Shown: positions 31,106-39,728, counted from the first letter of the stretch. The stretch is 64,000 nucleotides of DNA from Aquificota bacterium (GCA_015486015.1 WFSL01000010.1:41540-105539), one strand, 5' to 3'. Notes: generated from the letters alone by a model not told the origin. Program-made: numbers and translations.

Positions 31106-31927
31106 ATGAAGTCAAAAAAGGTCAAGGTGTTATTTGTCATTCTTTGCCTGGTGATTTTGGGAATTTTTATTATTGTAATACACTTCTTGGTTAGTTGCCA
31201 TCCTCCTTTGAAGGAGATCTCTAAGGCGAGGGCGTTGTTGATGGAGGCTCAAAAAGCAGGGGCCCAGAGGTATGCCCCCGAAAGGTATAGGGAAGCAGAG
31301 AACCTCTTGGCCCAGGTCCAGGCGGAGGCCAAAACCCAATGTAAAAAATCATGGGAAACCGTTAAATTGGCCCAGCAAAAGGCCCGAGAAGCCAAAGAGG
31401 ATGCTCTTAAGGGCAAAGCCCAAGCAAAGGTAGCGGCCCTTAAAGCCATCCATGCGGCCCAGGAAGCCTTGAAAGAGGCCAGGGAGGCTGGAGCACCTCA
31501 GTATGCCCCTGACCTCTACAGGGAGGCAGAAAACCTGCTGAAAAAGAGCCAGGAGGACTATCGGGGAGAGAACTATATTGGGAGTAAGGAGGAGGCTAAC
31601 AGGTCTGCCCAACTGGCCCTGAAAGCCAAAGAGACAGCTATAGAGGTGAAGGAAGAGCTGGCCAGAAGGCAGAGAGCAGAACCCACTACCTATGTGGTCA
31701 AAAGGGGGGAGTGTCTCTGGATCATTTCGAGTTATCCCCAAATTTACGGAGATCCCTTTTTATGGCCCCTCATCTACTGGGCCAACAAGGTTCAGATTCA
31801 CGATCCGGACCTCATCTATCCTGGTCAGGAATTTGTGATACCAAGGAACTTCTCTCATAGGGAAAGGGATAGAGCCGTTTGTTTCTCCAAGCACAGGGGC
31901 CCCTGGTCCCTCTTTGATGGAAAATGA
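31106..31927 (+). CDS. LysM-domain lipoprotein with duplicated alanine/glutamate-rich coiled region
   Basis: This is an envelope protein of 273 residues. The hydrophobic N-terminus ends in a lipobox-like LVSC near residue 27, so it is probably lipidated after export. The middle (about 33-200) is helical and rich in Ala, Glu and Lys. It contains two similar units: the first has AGAQRYAPERYREAENLLAQ, and the second has AGAPQYAPDLYREAENLLKK. The C-terminal part (about 203-260) is a LysM-like domain (TTYVVKRGECLW to PGQEFVIPRN) that would bind peptidoglycan. I chose ATG 31106, preceded by GGGGAAGAG. A role in tethering or organising the cell wall is inference. Confidence 0.8.
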   Translation: MKSKKVKVLFVILCLVILGIFIIVIHFLVSCHPPLKEISKARALLMEAQKAGAQRYAPERYREAENLLAQVQAEAKTQCKKSWETVKLAQQKAREAKEDALKGKAQAKVAALKAIHAAQEALKEAREAGAPQYAPDLYREAENLLKKSQEDYRGENYIGSKEEANRSAQLALKAKETAIEVKEELARRQRAEPTTYVVKRGECLWIISSYPQIYGDPFLWPLIYWANKVQIHDPDLIYPGQEFVIPRNFSHRERDRAVCFSKHRGPWSLFDGK

Positions 31928-32158
31928 AGAGAGGGAAAGGGCTTTCTTGTTCTAAAGGTTTTTTAAAATCCAAAATTACCCATAGATTCAGTTCCTTGGG
32001 TGAACTGAGCCAATTCTTTGGCTCTTACTGATTAGAACCCTCGGCAAGGCATGTGTGAGGTGGTTAAAGGGAATGGTTTTCCAGGGGCGCTTGGAGCTAT
32101 GAGGAGTCTTTAATGGCACTCTTGACCTCCCCTGGGATAAATGGTTATTAGCAGGTTC
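31928..32158 (+). other. Gene-free stretch with three perfect hairpins, possible structured RNA
   Basis: This 231-base gap has no convincing open frame. TCAGTTC (31988-31994) pairs with GAACTGA (32002-32008), and immediately after it GAGCCAA (32007-32013) pairs with TTGGCTC (32018-32024). CCAGGGG (32081-32087) pairs with CCCCTGG (32129-32135). No T tract follows any of them. Candidates are a small RNA, a 5' leader of kdsB, or a processed operon junction. Confidence 0.4.
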
Positions 32159-32887
32159 ATGAAGTTTATAGGTGTGATTCCTGCACGTATGGCTTCAAAG
32201 AGGCTGCCTGGCAAGGCCCTTAGGCGCATCCAAGGCAAGGCCTTGGTGCATCACGTATACGACAGGGCTCGGGAGGCACAGGAGCTGGACGATCTCATGG
32301 TGGCCACGGATTCTGATGAGATATACTCTTACTGTGTGGACCATGGCATAAAGGTGGTCATGACTTCCCCCCAACATCCCAGCGGAACCGATAGGATTTA
32401 CGAGGTGATGCAGAAGGTGGAAGGGGACGTGTTTGTCAATATCCAGGGGGATGAGCCCTTAGTGAGGAGGGAGCATATACGGAGGTTGATAGAGCCCTTT
32501 GAGGGGGGATCTGGCTTTGGGGTGAGTACTCTAAAGACACCCATCACCTCTGAGGATGCAAAGGACCCCAACAATGTGAAGGTGGTTACCGATGTGAACA
32601 ACAGGGCCCTGTATTTCTCCCGATGGCCTATACCCTACAACAGGGACAGGGAGTCCAATCCCACCTACTTTAAGCATCTCGGCTTTTACGCCTATACCCG
32701 GGAGGCCCTCTCTCGCTTTCATCACCTCCCCCAGTCTTCCCTGGAGCAGTGGGAGAAGCTGGAGCAGCTCCGCTTCCTTGAAAACGGGATCCCGATATGT
32801 GTGTTGGAGACCCCCTTCGACACCGTTGGGGTAGATACTGAGTCAGACCTGAGGAAGGTAGAAGAGATTCTATTGAGGGGGCTTTGA
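32159..32887 (+). CDS. kdsB: 3-deoxy-manno-octulosonate cytidylyltransferase (CMP-Kdo synthetase)
   Basis: KdsB activates Kdo with CTP for lipid A core assembly. The N-terminus KFIGVIPARMASKRLPGKAL is the nucleotidyltransferase signature. DSDEI, INIQGDEPL-like VNIQGDEPL and PTYFKHLGFYAYTREAL are further family marks. I chose ATG 32159 because family members begin right there; ATG 32141 would add six residues and neither has a strong ribosome binding site. It heads the envelope-sugar operon and is three bases from waaA. Confidence 0.93.
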   Translation: MKFIGVIPARMASKRLPGKALRRIQGKALVHHVYDRAREAQELDDLMVATDSDEIYSYCVDHGIKVVMTSPQHPSGTDRIYEVMQKVEGDVFVNIQGDEPLVRREHIRRLIEPFEGGSGFGVSTLKTPITSEDAKDPNNVKVVTDVNNRALYFSRWPIPYNRDRESNPTYFKHLGFYAYTREALSRFHHLPQSSLEQWEKLEQLRFLENGIPICVLETPFDTVGVDTESDLRKVEEILLRGL

Positions 32888-32890
32888 TTC

Positions 32891-34198
32891 ATGGTGCTAT
32901 ACGACCTTGGGATGGGATTCTACTTTTTAGCCATGAGTCCGTACTTTCTTTATAAAGCCTTGTTTCAAGGGAAATATATAGGGCGAATACGTCAGGGACT
33001 GGGGCATTTGCCGGAGGAGCTGAGGGGTAACGGTTCACCTACCCTCTGGTTCCACAGTTGTTCCCTGGGTGAGACCTTGGCTGTTCAGCCTTTGGCCTTA
33101 GGAATCAACAAGAGGTTTCCATCCCTTAGGTTGGTCTTTTCTACCATCACCAACACGGGCCAGTACATTGCCAGGAAGAGGTTCTCCAAGTTTGGCGGGG
33201 TCTTCTATTTTCCCTTTGACTTCTCCTTTTCTGTGAGGAGGGCTTTGGAGCACGTGAAACCCCATATGGTGGTGGTGCTTGAGACAGAGATCTGGCCCAA
33301 CTTCGTCCTTGAATGCAAGAGAAAAGGGGTGAAGGTGCTGTGGGCCAACGGTAGGATGTCAGAAAAGGCCCATAAGAGGTATATGAAGGTCAAGGGTTTC
33401 TTGAGGCCGGTGTTAGAGATGGTGGATTTCTTTGTGATGAAGTCGGAAGAGGATGCAGAGAGGTTCATATCTGTGGGTGCCCCGCCGGATAGGGTGGCGG
33501 TTTCTGGCAACATAAAGTATGATCGTGACATAGTGGAGAAGGGGATCTTGGATGAGATAGCAAAGAGGCTGGACGCTGTTTTTCACTTTTCTGCAGAGCC
33601 CATGCTTATTGTTGTGGGCAGTACTGGGCCAGGGGAAGAGGAGGTGATACTGGAGGCCTTTTTAAGGGTGAAGGCCCAGCCTGGTATGGAGATGGCCAGA
33701 CTCGTTCTTGCTCCCAGGCATCCTGAGCGCTTTGACGAGGTGGCCAGGCTAATCGAGAGGTACGGGATTCCGTATGCAAGGAGGTCCACGTGTCAGGAGG
33801 GTAACATCGGAGCAGATGTGTTTCTGCTGGACTCCATAGGAGAACTTGCTGCGCTTTATCGTTTTGCCAGGGTAGTATTTGTAGGTGGGACCATTGGGGA
33901 TTATGGGGGCCATAGCGTGATAGAGCCAGCGGTATTTCGCAGGCCCATAACTGTGGGGCCTCACATGGAGAATTGGGGAGAGGTGGTGGAGGACTTTGGT
34001 AAGGCGGAGGCTATGATCCAAATCGGCAATGGGTCAAGAGAGGAGATAGTTAAAGAGTTAGGGGATGTGTGGTTCAAACTCTTGAGGGACAAGGGTCTTT
34101 GTGAGGAACTTGGGACCCGGGCAGAGGAGGTAGTGAACAGGAACAGGGGTGCCATTCGGGCCACCTTAGAGCAGATAGAAAGGGTGCTCTCTGCCTGA
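32891..34198 (+). CDS. waaA: 3-deoxy-D-manno-octulosonic acid transferase (Kdo transferase)
   Basis: This inner-membrane-associated glycosyltransferase adds Kdo from CMP-Kdo to lipid IVA. The N-terminal hydrophobic segment anchors it. LWFHSCSLGET replaces the more usual HAVSVGE motif but keeps the catalytic-region glutamate. ETEIWPNFVLECKRKGVKVLWANGR and the GGTIGDYGGHSVIEPA donor-binding motif are typical. Length 435 residues is usual. It lies three bases after kdsB, whose product it uses. Confidence 0.93.
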   Translation: MVLYDLGMGFYFLAMSPYFLYKALFQGKYIGRIRQGLGHLPEELRGNGSPTLWFHSCSLGETLAVQPLALGINKRFPSLRLVFSTITNTGQYIARKRFSKFGGVFYFPFDFSFSVRRALEHVKPHMVVVLETEIWPNFVLECKRKGVKVLWANGRMSEKAHKRYMKVKGFLRPVLEMVDFFVMKSEEDAERFISVGAPPDRVAVSGNIKYDRDIVEKGILDEIAKRLDAVFHFSAEPMLIVVGSTGPGEEEVILEAFLRVKAQPGMEMARLVLAPRHPERFDEVARLIERYGIPYARRSTCQEGNIGADVFLLDSIGELAALYRFARVVFVGGTIGDYGGHSVIEPAVFRRPITVGPHMENWGEVVEDFGKAEAMIQIGNGSREEIVKELGDVWFKLLRDKGLCEELGTRAEEVVNRNRGAIRATLEQIERVLSA

Positions 34199-34216
34199 CC
34201 CAGTGCGGAGGGGAAG

Positions 34217-34828
34217 ATGGAGTTATTCATTGAGCACTTCCTTGATCAGGTGAAGAGGAGCGTTGAAGGGATCTCAGTGGAGGAGATAAGGTCTGCGGTA
34301 GAGCTCCTCCTGGAGGTAAGAGGGGCAGGTGGCAAGGTTTTTATCATGGGTAACGGGGGCTCTGCCTCTACCGCTTCTCATTTTGCATGTGACTTGGCCA
34401 AATGGCCCAATGTGGGAAATGCTCCAAGGTTCAAGGTGATGAGTCTTACGGACAATTTGCCCCTTATTACCGGGTTGATAAATGATTGTGGCTTCAAGTC
34501 GGTTTTTTCTGAACAGCTCCGGGCATGGCTGGGACCTGGGGACCTGTTAATAGGGATATCTGTCCATGGTGGGGTGGGAGAGGGAGATGCGGGTCCGTGG
34601 TCTCCCAATTTTTCTGAAGCCTTAAGGTTGGCCAAAGAAAGGGGTGCCAAGATTTTAGGTATAAGTGGGTTTGATGGGGGGTTATTGAGGGAGATGGCCG
34701 ATGTGTGCATCTTGGTTCCCGTGGGGGACCCTGAAATAGGCATCCCCCTGGTAGAGGGTCTTCATGTCGTGCTCCACCACCTCATCTGTGCAACGTTGAG
34801 GGAGTTAAACTCCAAGGGTTTTGTATGA
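34217..34828 (+). CDS. SIS-domain phosphoheptose isomerase-like protein (GmhA-like)
   Basis: This is a 203-residue SIS-fold sugar-phosphate isomerase similar to GmhA, which converts sedoheptulose 7-phosphate to D-glycero-D-manno-heptose 7-phosphate. MGNGGSASTASHFACDL is the nucleotide-free phosphosugar site. Compared with E. coli GmhA the metal/catalytic glutamate after the histidine reads CD (HFACD) instead of EE. The loop after GIS is longer (HGGVGEGDAGPWSPN), and the late IQEIH region reads VEGLH. The fold is clear but the exact substrate is uncertain. It sits before a split transketolase that could make its substrate; no hldE or gmhB is nearby. Confidence 0.8.
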   Translation: MELFIEHFLDQVKRSVEGISVEEIRSAVELLLEVRGAGGKVFIMGNGGSASTASHFACDLAKWPNVGNAPRFKVMSLTDNLPLITGLINDCGFKSVFSEQLRAWLGPGDLLIGISVHGGVGEGDAGPWSPNFSEALRLAKERGAKILGISGFDGGLLREMADVCILVPVGDPEIGIPLVEGLHVVLHHLICATLRELNSKGFV

Positions 34829-35667
34829 TCATGGAAGAGGGGACCGTCCAGTATATAGAGGACATGGCCCATAAGCTTAGGTTGCATGCCCTAAGAATGG
34901 TTTATGAGAGGAGATATGGCCATATTGGCGGTTGTTTCTCGTTGGCGGAGATCCTTTCGTGTCTTTACTTCCATTTCTTACGTATTGACCCGCAAAATCC
35001 GGACTGGGAGGAAAGGGACAGGCTAATTCTCTCCAAGGGGCATGCTGCCCCCATTTACTATGCCGCTTTGGCAGAGAGGGGGTATTTCTCCGTGAAGGAG
35101 CTTGACACCTTTGCCACAGGGGGTTCCTTCCTGGAGGGGCATCCGGACATGCGGGCTCCCGGTGTGGACATGTCCAGTGGTTCTTTGGGCATGGGGTTAT
35201 CTGTAGGGGTGGGAATGGCCATGGGGGCGAAGCTCTTGGGCAAGGGTTTCCTCACTTATGTGATCTTAGGGGATGGTGAGATTCAAGAGGGTCAGGTATG
35301 GGAGGCCATGTTGGTGGCTGTGAGGTACAGGTTGGATAATCTCATAGCGATTGTGGACTACAACAAGCACCAACTCATGGACAGGATAGACCGAACCCTT
35401 CCATTGGAGCCGTTGAGGGAGAAATGGGTGGCCTTCAACTGGGAGGTGTTTGAGGCTGATGGTCACGATGTGGAGGCCCTTGTGGACACCATTGGCAGGG
35501 CCATCAAGGTGAATGGCAGACCCTCTGTGGTGATAGCTCATACAGTGAAAGGCAAGGGGGTCTCTTTCATGGAGGGTTTACCTGAGTGGCATAATAAGGT
35601 GCCCACTGGTGAGGAGTATCGGGAAGCTAAAGCTGAACTTTCCAGGAAGGTTTTTTCAAACGAATGA
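34825..35667 (+). CDS. Transketolase, N-terminal (TPP-binding) subunit
   Basis: This is the first half of a split transketolase, 280 residues. The thiamine diphosphate motif is GDGEIQEGQVWEAML to NKHQLMD; GHIGGCFSLAEIL and SKGHAAPIYYA are N-terminal hallmarks. The start overlaps the isomerase stop (ATGA). The partner half is the next gene. The product would exchange two-carbon units between ketoses and aldoses. Placement inside a Kdo/heptose operon, rather than with central metabolism, suggests supply of a special sugar precursor. Confidence 0.92.
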   Translation: MIMEEGTVQYIEDMAHKLRLHALRMVYERRYGHIGGCFSLAEILSCLYFHFLRIDPQNPDWEERDRLILSKGHAAPIYYAALAERGYFSVKELDTFATGGSFLEGHPDMRAPGVDMSSGSLGMGLSVGVGMAMGAKLLGKGFLTYVILGDGEIQEGQVWEAMLVAVRYRLDNLIAIVDYNKHQLMDRIDRTLPLEPLREKWVAFNWEVFEADGHDVEALVDTIGRAIKVNGRPSVVIAHTVKGKGVSFMEGLPEWHNKVPTGEEYREAKAELSRKVFSNE

Positions 35668-35676
35668 GGAGCGAAT

Positions 35677-36660
35677 ATGAGCAATAGGCTGATGAGGGAA
35701 GTGTTTGGGGAAACGCTGTTACAGTTAGGCAAAAAGGACCCCCGCATTGTAGTCCTCGATGCCGATATGGGTAGGTCTACGAAGGCTTCGAAGTTCTCTG
35801 AGCTCTTTCCAGACAGGTTTTTTCAGATGGGGGTGGCAGAGCAAAACATGGTAGGGGTGGCTTCGGGGCTGGCATCGGTAGGGCTTGTACCATTTGTGGT
35901 AAGCTTTGCCGCATTCATAAAGAGGGCCTTGGACCAGATCAGGGTTCTCATTGCCCAACCAGGGTTAAACGCCAAGATTGTAGGTGCTTACAGCGGGTTC
36001 TCCTCCAGTAGGTCTGGGAAGAGTCACCATGCCATTCAAGACATGGCTATTATGCGTTCCATGCCCAACATGTGGGTGGTGTCCCCTGTAGATATCTTAG
36101 AGCTAAGGGCTGTGATGGAGGTGATAGCGGAGCATGTAGGCCCTGTCTATCTTAGGCTGATCAGGGGACCCAGCCCTGTGGTTACTACAGAGGGTACCCC
36201 TTTGCATCCAGGAAGAGGTGTGGTGTTAAGGAAGGGTAAGGATGTGGCCATCATGAGTACAGGGATAGAGACGGTGAGGGCTGTGGAGGCCGTCCGGGTC
36301 CTGGAATCCAATGGCGTGGATGCTTATCTATTGCACCTCCCTTGGGTCAAGCCCTTGGACAAGGAGGCAGTGGTTGAGGCAGCTTCACTCACGGGTGCGG
36401 TGGTGGTGGCTGAGGAGCATAACCTTATAGGGGGGTTGGGGAGTGCGGTAGCAGAGGTGCTTGGAGAGGAGCTTCCTACACCCATAAAAAGGGTGGGAAT
36501 TCCAGACATGTATGCGGACTCTGACTCCGAAGAAGATCTGGCAGAAGAATGTGATATTGGGGTCTCCAGCGTGGTCTCTGCCGTATACCAGATGCTGGAC
36601 AAGAAGAACCGGAGGGGCCGTTACCTGCTTGAACCCTGTTCCTCCGGCAAGGAGGGCTGA
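35677..36660 (+). CDS. Transketolase, C-terminal (pyrimidine-binding) subunit
   Basis: This is the second half of the split transketolase, 327 residues. The catalytic glutamate is in MGVAEQNMVGVASGLA, and the GKSHHAIQDMAIMRSMPNM segment is typical of Pyr domains. The C-terminal domain with VVVAEEHNLIGGLGSAVAEVL is present. AGGAGCG precedes ATG 35677, nine bases after the N-subunit stop. The pair equals one full transketolase in length. The stop overlaps the next start (TGATG). Confidence 0.92.
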   Translation: MSNRLMREVFGETLLQLGKKDPRIVVLDADMGRSTKASKFSELFPDRFFQMGVAEQNMVGVASGLASVGLVPFVVSFAAFIKRALDQIRVLIAQPGLNAKIVGAYSGFSSSRSGKSHHAIQDMAIMRSMPNMWVVSPVDILELRAVMEVIAEHVGPVYLRLIRGPSPVVTTEGTPLHPGRGVVLRKGKDVAIMSTGIETVRAVEAVRVLESNGVDAYLLHLPWVKPLDKEAVVEAASLTGAVVVAEEHNLIGGLGSAVAEVLGEELPTPIKRVGIPDMYADSDSEEDLAEECDIGVSSVVSAVYQMLDKKNRRGRYLLEPCSSGKEG

Positions 36661-37676
36661 TGCCAAGATTTAGGGTAATGGCCACCCTGAGACATGAGGA
36701 CTATCCCTTGCAAACGGAGCGGGAGAGATTCTCTGGTCTGGACTGTGTACTGGATTCTCGGGTGGTAAGGGGAGAAGAAGATACCATCAGGTACTGTGCC
36801 GGGGCCCACATTATACTTACCCCAGTGGGTGGTGGGGTCTTTTCGAGGAACGTGTTGGACAGGCTTAGGGACTGCCTCGCCATCATAAGATACGGTGTGG
36901 GGCTGGATGGGATTGATGTAAAGGGGGCCACTGAGTTGGGCATAATCGTGGCCCATGTCCCCGATTTTTGCACCGATGAGGTCTCCACGCATACCATCAT
37001 GCTCATCCTTGCATGTTGGAGAAAGCTCATCCCACTCTCTAACAAGGTGAGGGAAGGGGTATGGTCTTATCGCCCCTATAAACCTATCTATAGGCTATCT
37101 GGTAAGACCCTGGGACTTATTTCCTTTGGAAGGGTGGCACGGGCAGTGGCAATTAAGGCCAAGGCCTTGGGGCTGAAAGTGGTGGCATATGATCCCTATG
37201 TTGATCCTAAGGTTATGGGTGATCTGGGCGTGAAGCCTCTTCCCTTTGAAGAGTTGTTGAAGGTGTCTAACATTGTTTCTGTTCATGCCCCTGCCACGGA
37301 GGAGACGTACCATATGATTAGCGACCGAGAGTTGGGGATGATGCAGCCTGGCGCTATACTCGTGAATACCAGTAGGGGGGCTGTAGTGGATGAGTTGGCA
37401 CTATATAGGGCTCTTATGTCAGGGGCTATCGCTGCTGCTGGATTGGATGTATTGGAGGTGGAGCCTCCCGATTTTTCCAGTCCCTTGTTTGCTCTTGAGA
37501 ACGTAGTGGTTACGCCGCATTGCGCATTCTATTCTGAGGAGTCTCTCCATGAACTTCACTCTCGAGTGGCAGAGGCGGCTGTGGAAGTAATGAGGGGTAA
37601 AGTGCCTTCCAACACTGTGAATGTAGAGGTGATGAAGAAGGCGAGGCTGTTTCATAGAGGGGGAGAAGATGGGTAG
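36660..37676 (+). CDS. D-isomer-specific 2-hydroxyacid dehydrogenase (CtBP-like)
   Basis: This is an NAD-dependent dehydrogenase of 338 residues. The nucleotide-binding loop is LGLISFGRVAR, where the first glycines of the usual GxGxxG are changed to S and F. Catalytic arginine (NTSRGAVVDE), glutamate (LEVEPP) and histidine (TPHCAFYSEE) are present. This overall type is close to CtBP-like and phosphoglycerate dehydrogenase-like enzymes. It is translationally coupled to the transketolase C subunit and overlaps the SDR gene by eight bases, so it likely acts on a sugar acid or ketose intermediate in the same pathway. Substrate unknown. Confidence 0.85.
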   Translation: MPRFRVMATLRHEDYPLQTERERFSGLDCVLDSRVVRGEEDTIRYCAGAHIILTPVGGGVFSRNVLDRLRDCLAIIRYGVGLDGIDVKGATELGIIVAHVPDFCTDEVSTHTIMLILACWRKLIPLSNKVREGVWSYRPYKPIYRLSGKTLGLISFGRVARAVAIKAKALGLKVVAYDPYVDPKVMGDLGVKPLPFEELLKVSNIVSVHAPATEETYHMISDRELGMMQPGAILVNTSRGAVVDELALYRALMSGAIAAAGLDVLEVEPPDFSSPLFALENVVVTPHCAFYSEESLHELHSRVAEAAVEVMRGKVPSNTVNVEVMKKARLFHRGGEDG

Positions 37677-38421
37677 ATTGGATGATCTTGTTGCACTGGT
37701 GACGGGGGCAGGCCATGGTATAGGAAGAAGCATTGCCAGGGCTTTTGGTAGAGAGAGGGCCATAGTTGTGGTGACGGATATGGAGCTGGATAGTGCTCGT
37801 TCAGTCACTGAGGAGATAAAGGAGGAGGGTGGCCGCGCTGTTTGTTATGAGATGGACATAAGAGAGATGGAGCAAGTAGACTCTGTAGTCTCTGAGTTGA
37901 TCGAGAAGTTTGGCAGAATAGATGTGCTGGTAAACAATGCTGGTGTTGTGAAATCTTCAGATTTTATAGAAATTGGTGAGGATCTCTTTAGTTGGGTGGT
38001 TGATACTAATCTTAAGGGCACCCTGTTTACTTCCCAAAGGGTAGTGAAGGAAATGATGAGACAGGGTGGAGGGAAAATAGTGAATATCTCTTCCATATTG
38101 GAGGAAGTTGGGACTCCCCGGCAGGTTCATTATTCCATGACCAAGGGTGGAATAAGGTCTCTTACTAAGTGCATGGCTGTGGAACTTGCCCCCTATAATA
38201 TCCTTGTTAATGCTGTGGCTCCAGGAATAATAGATACCAGGATAAACAAACGCCTCCTCTCTGATCCAAAGAGGAGGGAAGAGACCATGAATAGGATCCC
38301 CCTCCGCAGGCCCGGCAACCCAGATGAGGTTGCGGGAGCCGTAGTGTTTTTGGCCTCTCATGAGGCCTCGTACATTACAGGGATAACTATCTTTGTGGAT
38401 GGTGGGCTCACTGCCTACTAA
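37669..38421 (+). CDS. Short-chain dehydrogenase/reductase
   Basis: This is a classical SDR of 250 residues. TGAGHGIGRSIA is the cofactor loop, NNAG follows, and the catalytic Ser-Tyr-Lys triad is in NISSIL and HYSMTKGG. An acidic residue after the second strand (VTDMELD) favours NAD. It lies in the envelope-sugar operon and overlaps its neighbours on both sides, which suggests reduction or oxidation of a sugar keto group. A fatty-acid reductase role cannot be excluded by sequence alone. Confidence 0.86.
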   Translation: MGRLDDLVALVTGAGHGIGRSIARAFGRERAIVVVTDMELDSARSVTEEIKEEGGRAVCYEMDIREMEQVDSVVSELIEKFGRIDVLVNNAGVVKSSDFIEIGEDLFSWVVDTNLKGTLFTSQRVVKEMMRQGGGKIVNISSILEEVGTPRQVHYSMTKGGIRSLTKCMAVELAPYNILVNAVAPGIIDTRINKRLLSDPKRREETMNRIPLRRPGNPDEVAGAVVFLASHEASYITGITIFVDGGLTAY

Positions 38422-39475
38422 CAGATCTGGAGGCCTCAGAAAAACCCTTATAGTGAGGCTCTCTTCCTTAGGAGACATTGTCCACACCCTCCCAGCTGTC
38501 CTCCTATTGAGGGAGTCTGTTCGAGATATCTGCCTCCACTGGGTGGTGAAGGAGAGGTACAAAGAGTTGCTGCTTCATCATCCTGCCGTGGATCGGGTAA
38601 TACCCGTGGATACCGATCGGTGGAAGGCTCATCCCTTCTCAAAGGAAACCATTACTCAAGTAACAGAGCTAGCCAGGACCCTCCAGGGAGAGGGGTACGA
38701 TTTGGCTATAGATTTTCAGGGTTCTATCAAGAGTGGTTTTATCACTTGTCTAACCCGTGCTCCCAGGAGGTTGGGGTTTTCTCCACCTTATTGCAGGGAA
38801 CCCTTGAGTGCCATCTTTACCAATAGGTGGGTGGTGCCCACGAGGAGGAGGTGCCATAAGGTGGAGCTATATGCAGAGCTGCTGAGAGGGATTGGCATTG
38901 AGGTGGGGAAGATTCCTGATAAGTGTATACCTGTGCCAGTTGAGGAGAAGAGATTAGAGGGATTCGTAGCAAGGGAGTTAGGTGGGCATAGGCCGAGAGT
39001 GGCTTTGAACCCAGGAGCCAGGTGGGAAACGAAGCGTTGGCCTATGGAGTACTGGGCGGCATTGGGAGATGCACTTATCCTTCAAGGTATAAAGGTGATT
39101 GTGGTCTGGGGGCCTGGAGAGAAGGCGCTTGCCCTTGAACTGGCAGAAAGGATGAGATGTTTCCCTGTACTCTCTCCCTTCACGGATATCATGGGATTGA
39201 TTTATATGGTGAGCAGGATGGACCTTTTAATTGCCTCTGACACAGGCCCCCTCCACCTGGCTGCGGCCATAGGTGTACCTGTGGTGGGTATCTACGGCCC
39301 CACCGATCCTGTGCTTAACGGTCCATACGGTCAGGTGGGCAGGGTGATCCAGGCCAATCTAAGCTGTAGTGGGTGTTGGAAGAGGAGTTGCTCAGACTTG
39401 GAATGCATGAGAGGCGTTACCCCAGAGAAGGTGCTTAAACTTGCCCTTAGGGTGATTCACAGCCGAGCTGAGTAA
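38399..39475 (+). CDS. Glycosyltransferase family 9 (heptosyltransferase-like)
   Basis: This GT-B enzyme resembles LPS heptosyltransferases (WaaC/WaaF), about 358 residues. LIVRLSSLGDIVHTLPA at the N-terminus, DFQGSIKSG, NPGARWETKRWPMEYWA and the donor-site SDTGPLHLAAAIGVPVVGIYGPTDP are all typical. The start is uncertain: ATG 38399, GTG 38402 and TTG 38393 all lie inside the SDR gene and none has a clear ribosome binding site. A cysteine-rich piece (CSGCWKRSC) precedes the C-terminus, as in other members. It ends the envelope-sugar operon. Confidence 0.88.
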   Translation: MVGSLPTNRSGGLRKTLIVRLSSLGDIVHTLPAVLLLRESVRDICLHWVVKERYKELLLHHPAVDRVIPVDTDRWKAHPFSKETITQVTELARTLQGEGYDLAIDFQGSIKSGFITCLTRAPRRLGFSPPYCREPLSAIFTNRWVVPTRRRCHKVELYAELLRGIGIEVGKIPDKCIPVPVEEKRLEGFVARELGGHRPRVALNPGARWETKRWPMEYWAALGDALILQGIKVIVVWGPGEKALALELAERMRCFPVLSPFTDIMGLIYMVSRMDLLIASDTGPLHLAAAIGVPVVGIYGPTDPVLNGPYGQVGRVIQANLSCSGCWKRSCSDLECMRGVTPEKVLKLALRVIHSRAE

Positions 39476-39485
39476 CCTTAGGAGC

Positions 39486-39677
39486 CTATCCCTTGGAGAG
39501 CACAGGGAGAATCTTTACCTTATCTTCTATCTCCATGACGGCATCCTCAGTGACCACATGGCCATTGATGAGCACCAGCACCTCTTCAGGGTTTATGTCT
39601 TCCTTTTCCAGGAAGCGCAGGACGTTCATCCTCCTTTTCACCTCCCACACCCTGTCCTCCATAACCACTTGGGCCAT
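39486..39677 (-). CDS. Small ThiS/MoaD-like (ubiquitin-fold) protein
   Basis: This is a 63-residue protein from ATG 39677, preceded by AAGGAAG. The pattern VLVLINGHVVTEDAVMEIEDKVKILPVLSKG is the C-terminal strand arrangement of sulfur-carrier proteins. It ends in a single glycine after lysine rather than the usual GG, so thiocarboxylate formation is possible but not certain. It is the last gene after korB and korC-like genes. An upstream TTG at 39725 would add 16 residues. The role is unknown; a link to cofactor sulfur or tungsten/molybdenum pterin is only a guess. Confidence 0.68.
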   Translation of the reverse strand: MAQVVMEDRVWEVKRRMNVLRFLEKEDINPEEVLVLINGHVVTEDAVMEIEDKVKILPVLSKG

Positions 39678-39728
39678 CTCACTTCCTTTCTTAGGGGGAT
39701 CACTGTCTGGCCTTTTTCGCAGCAAAAC

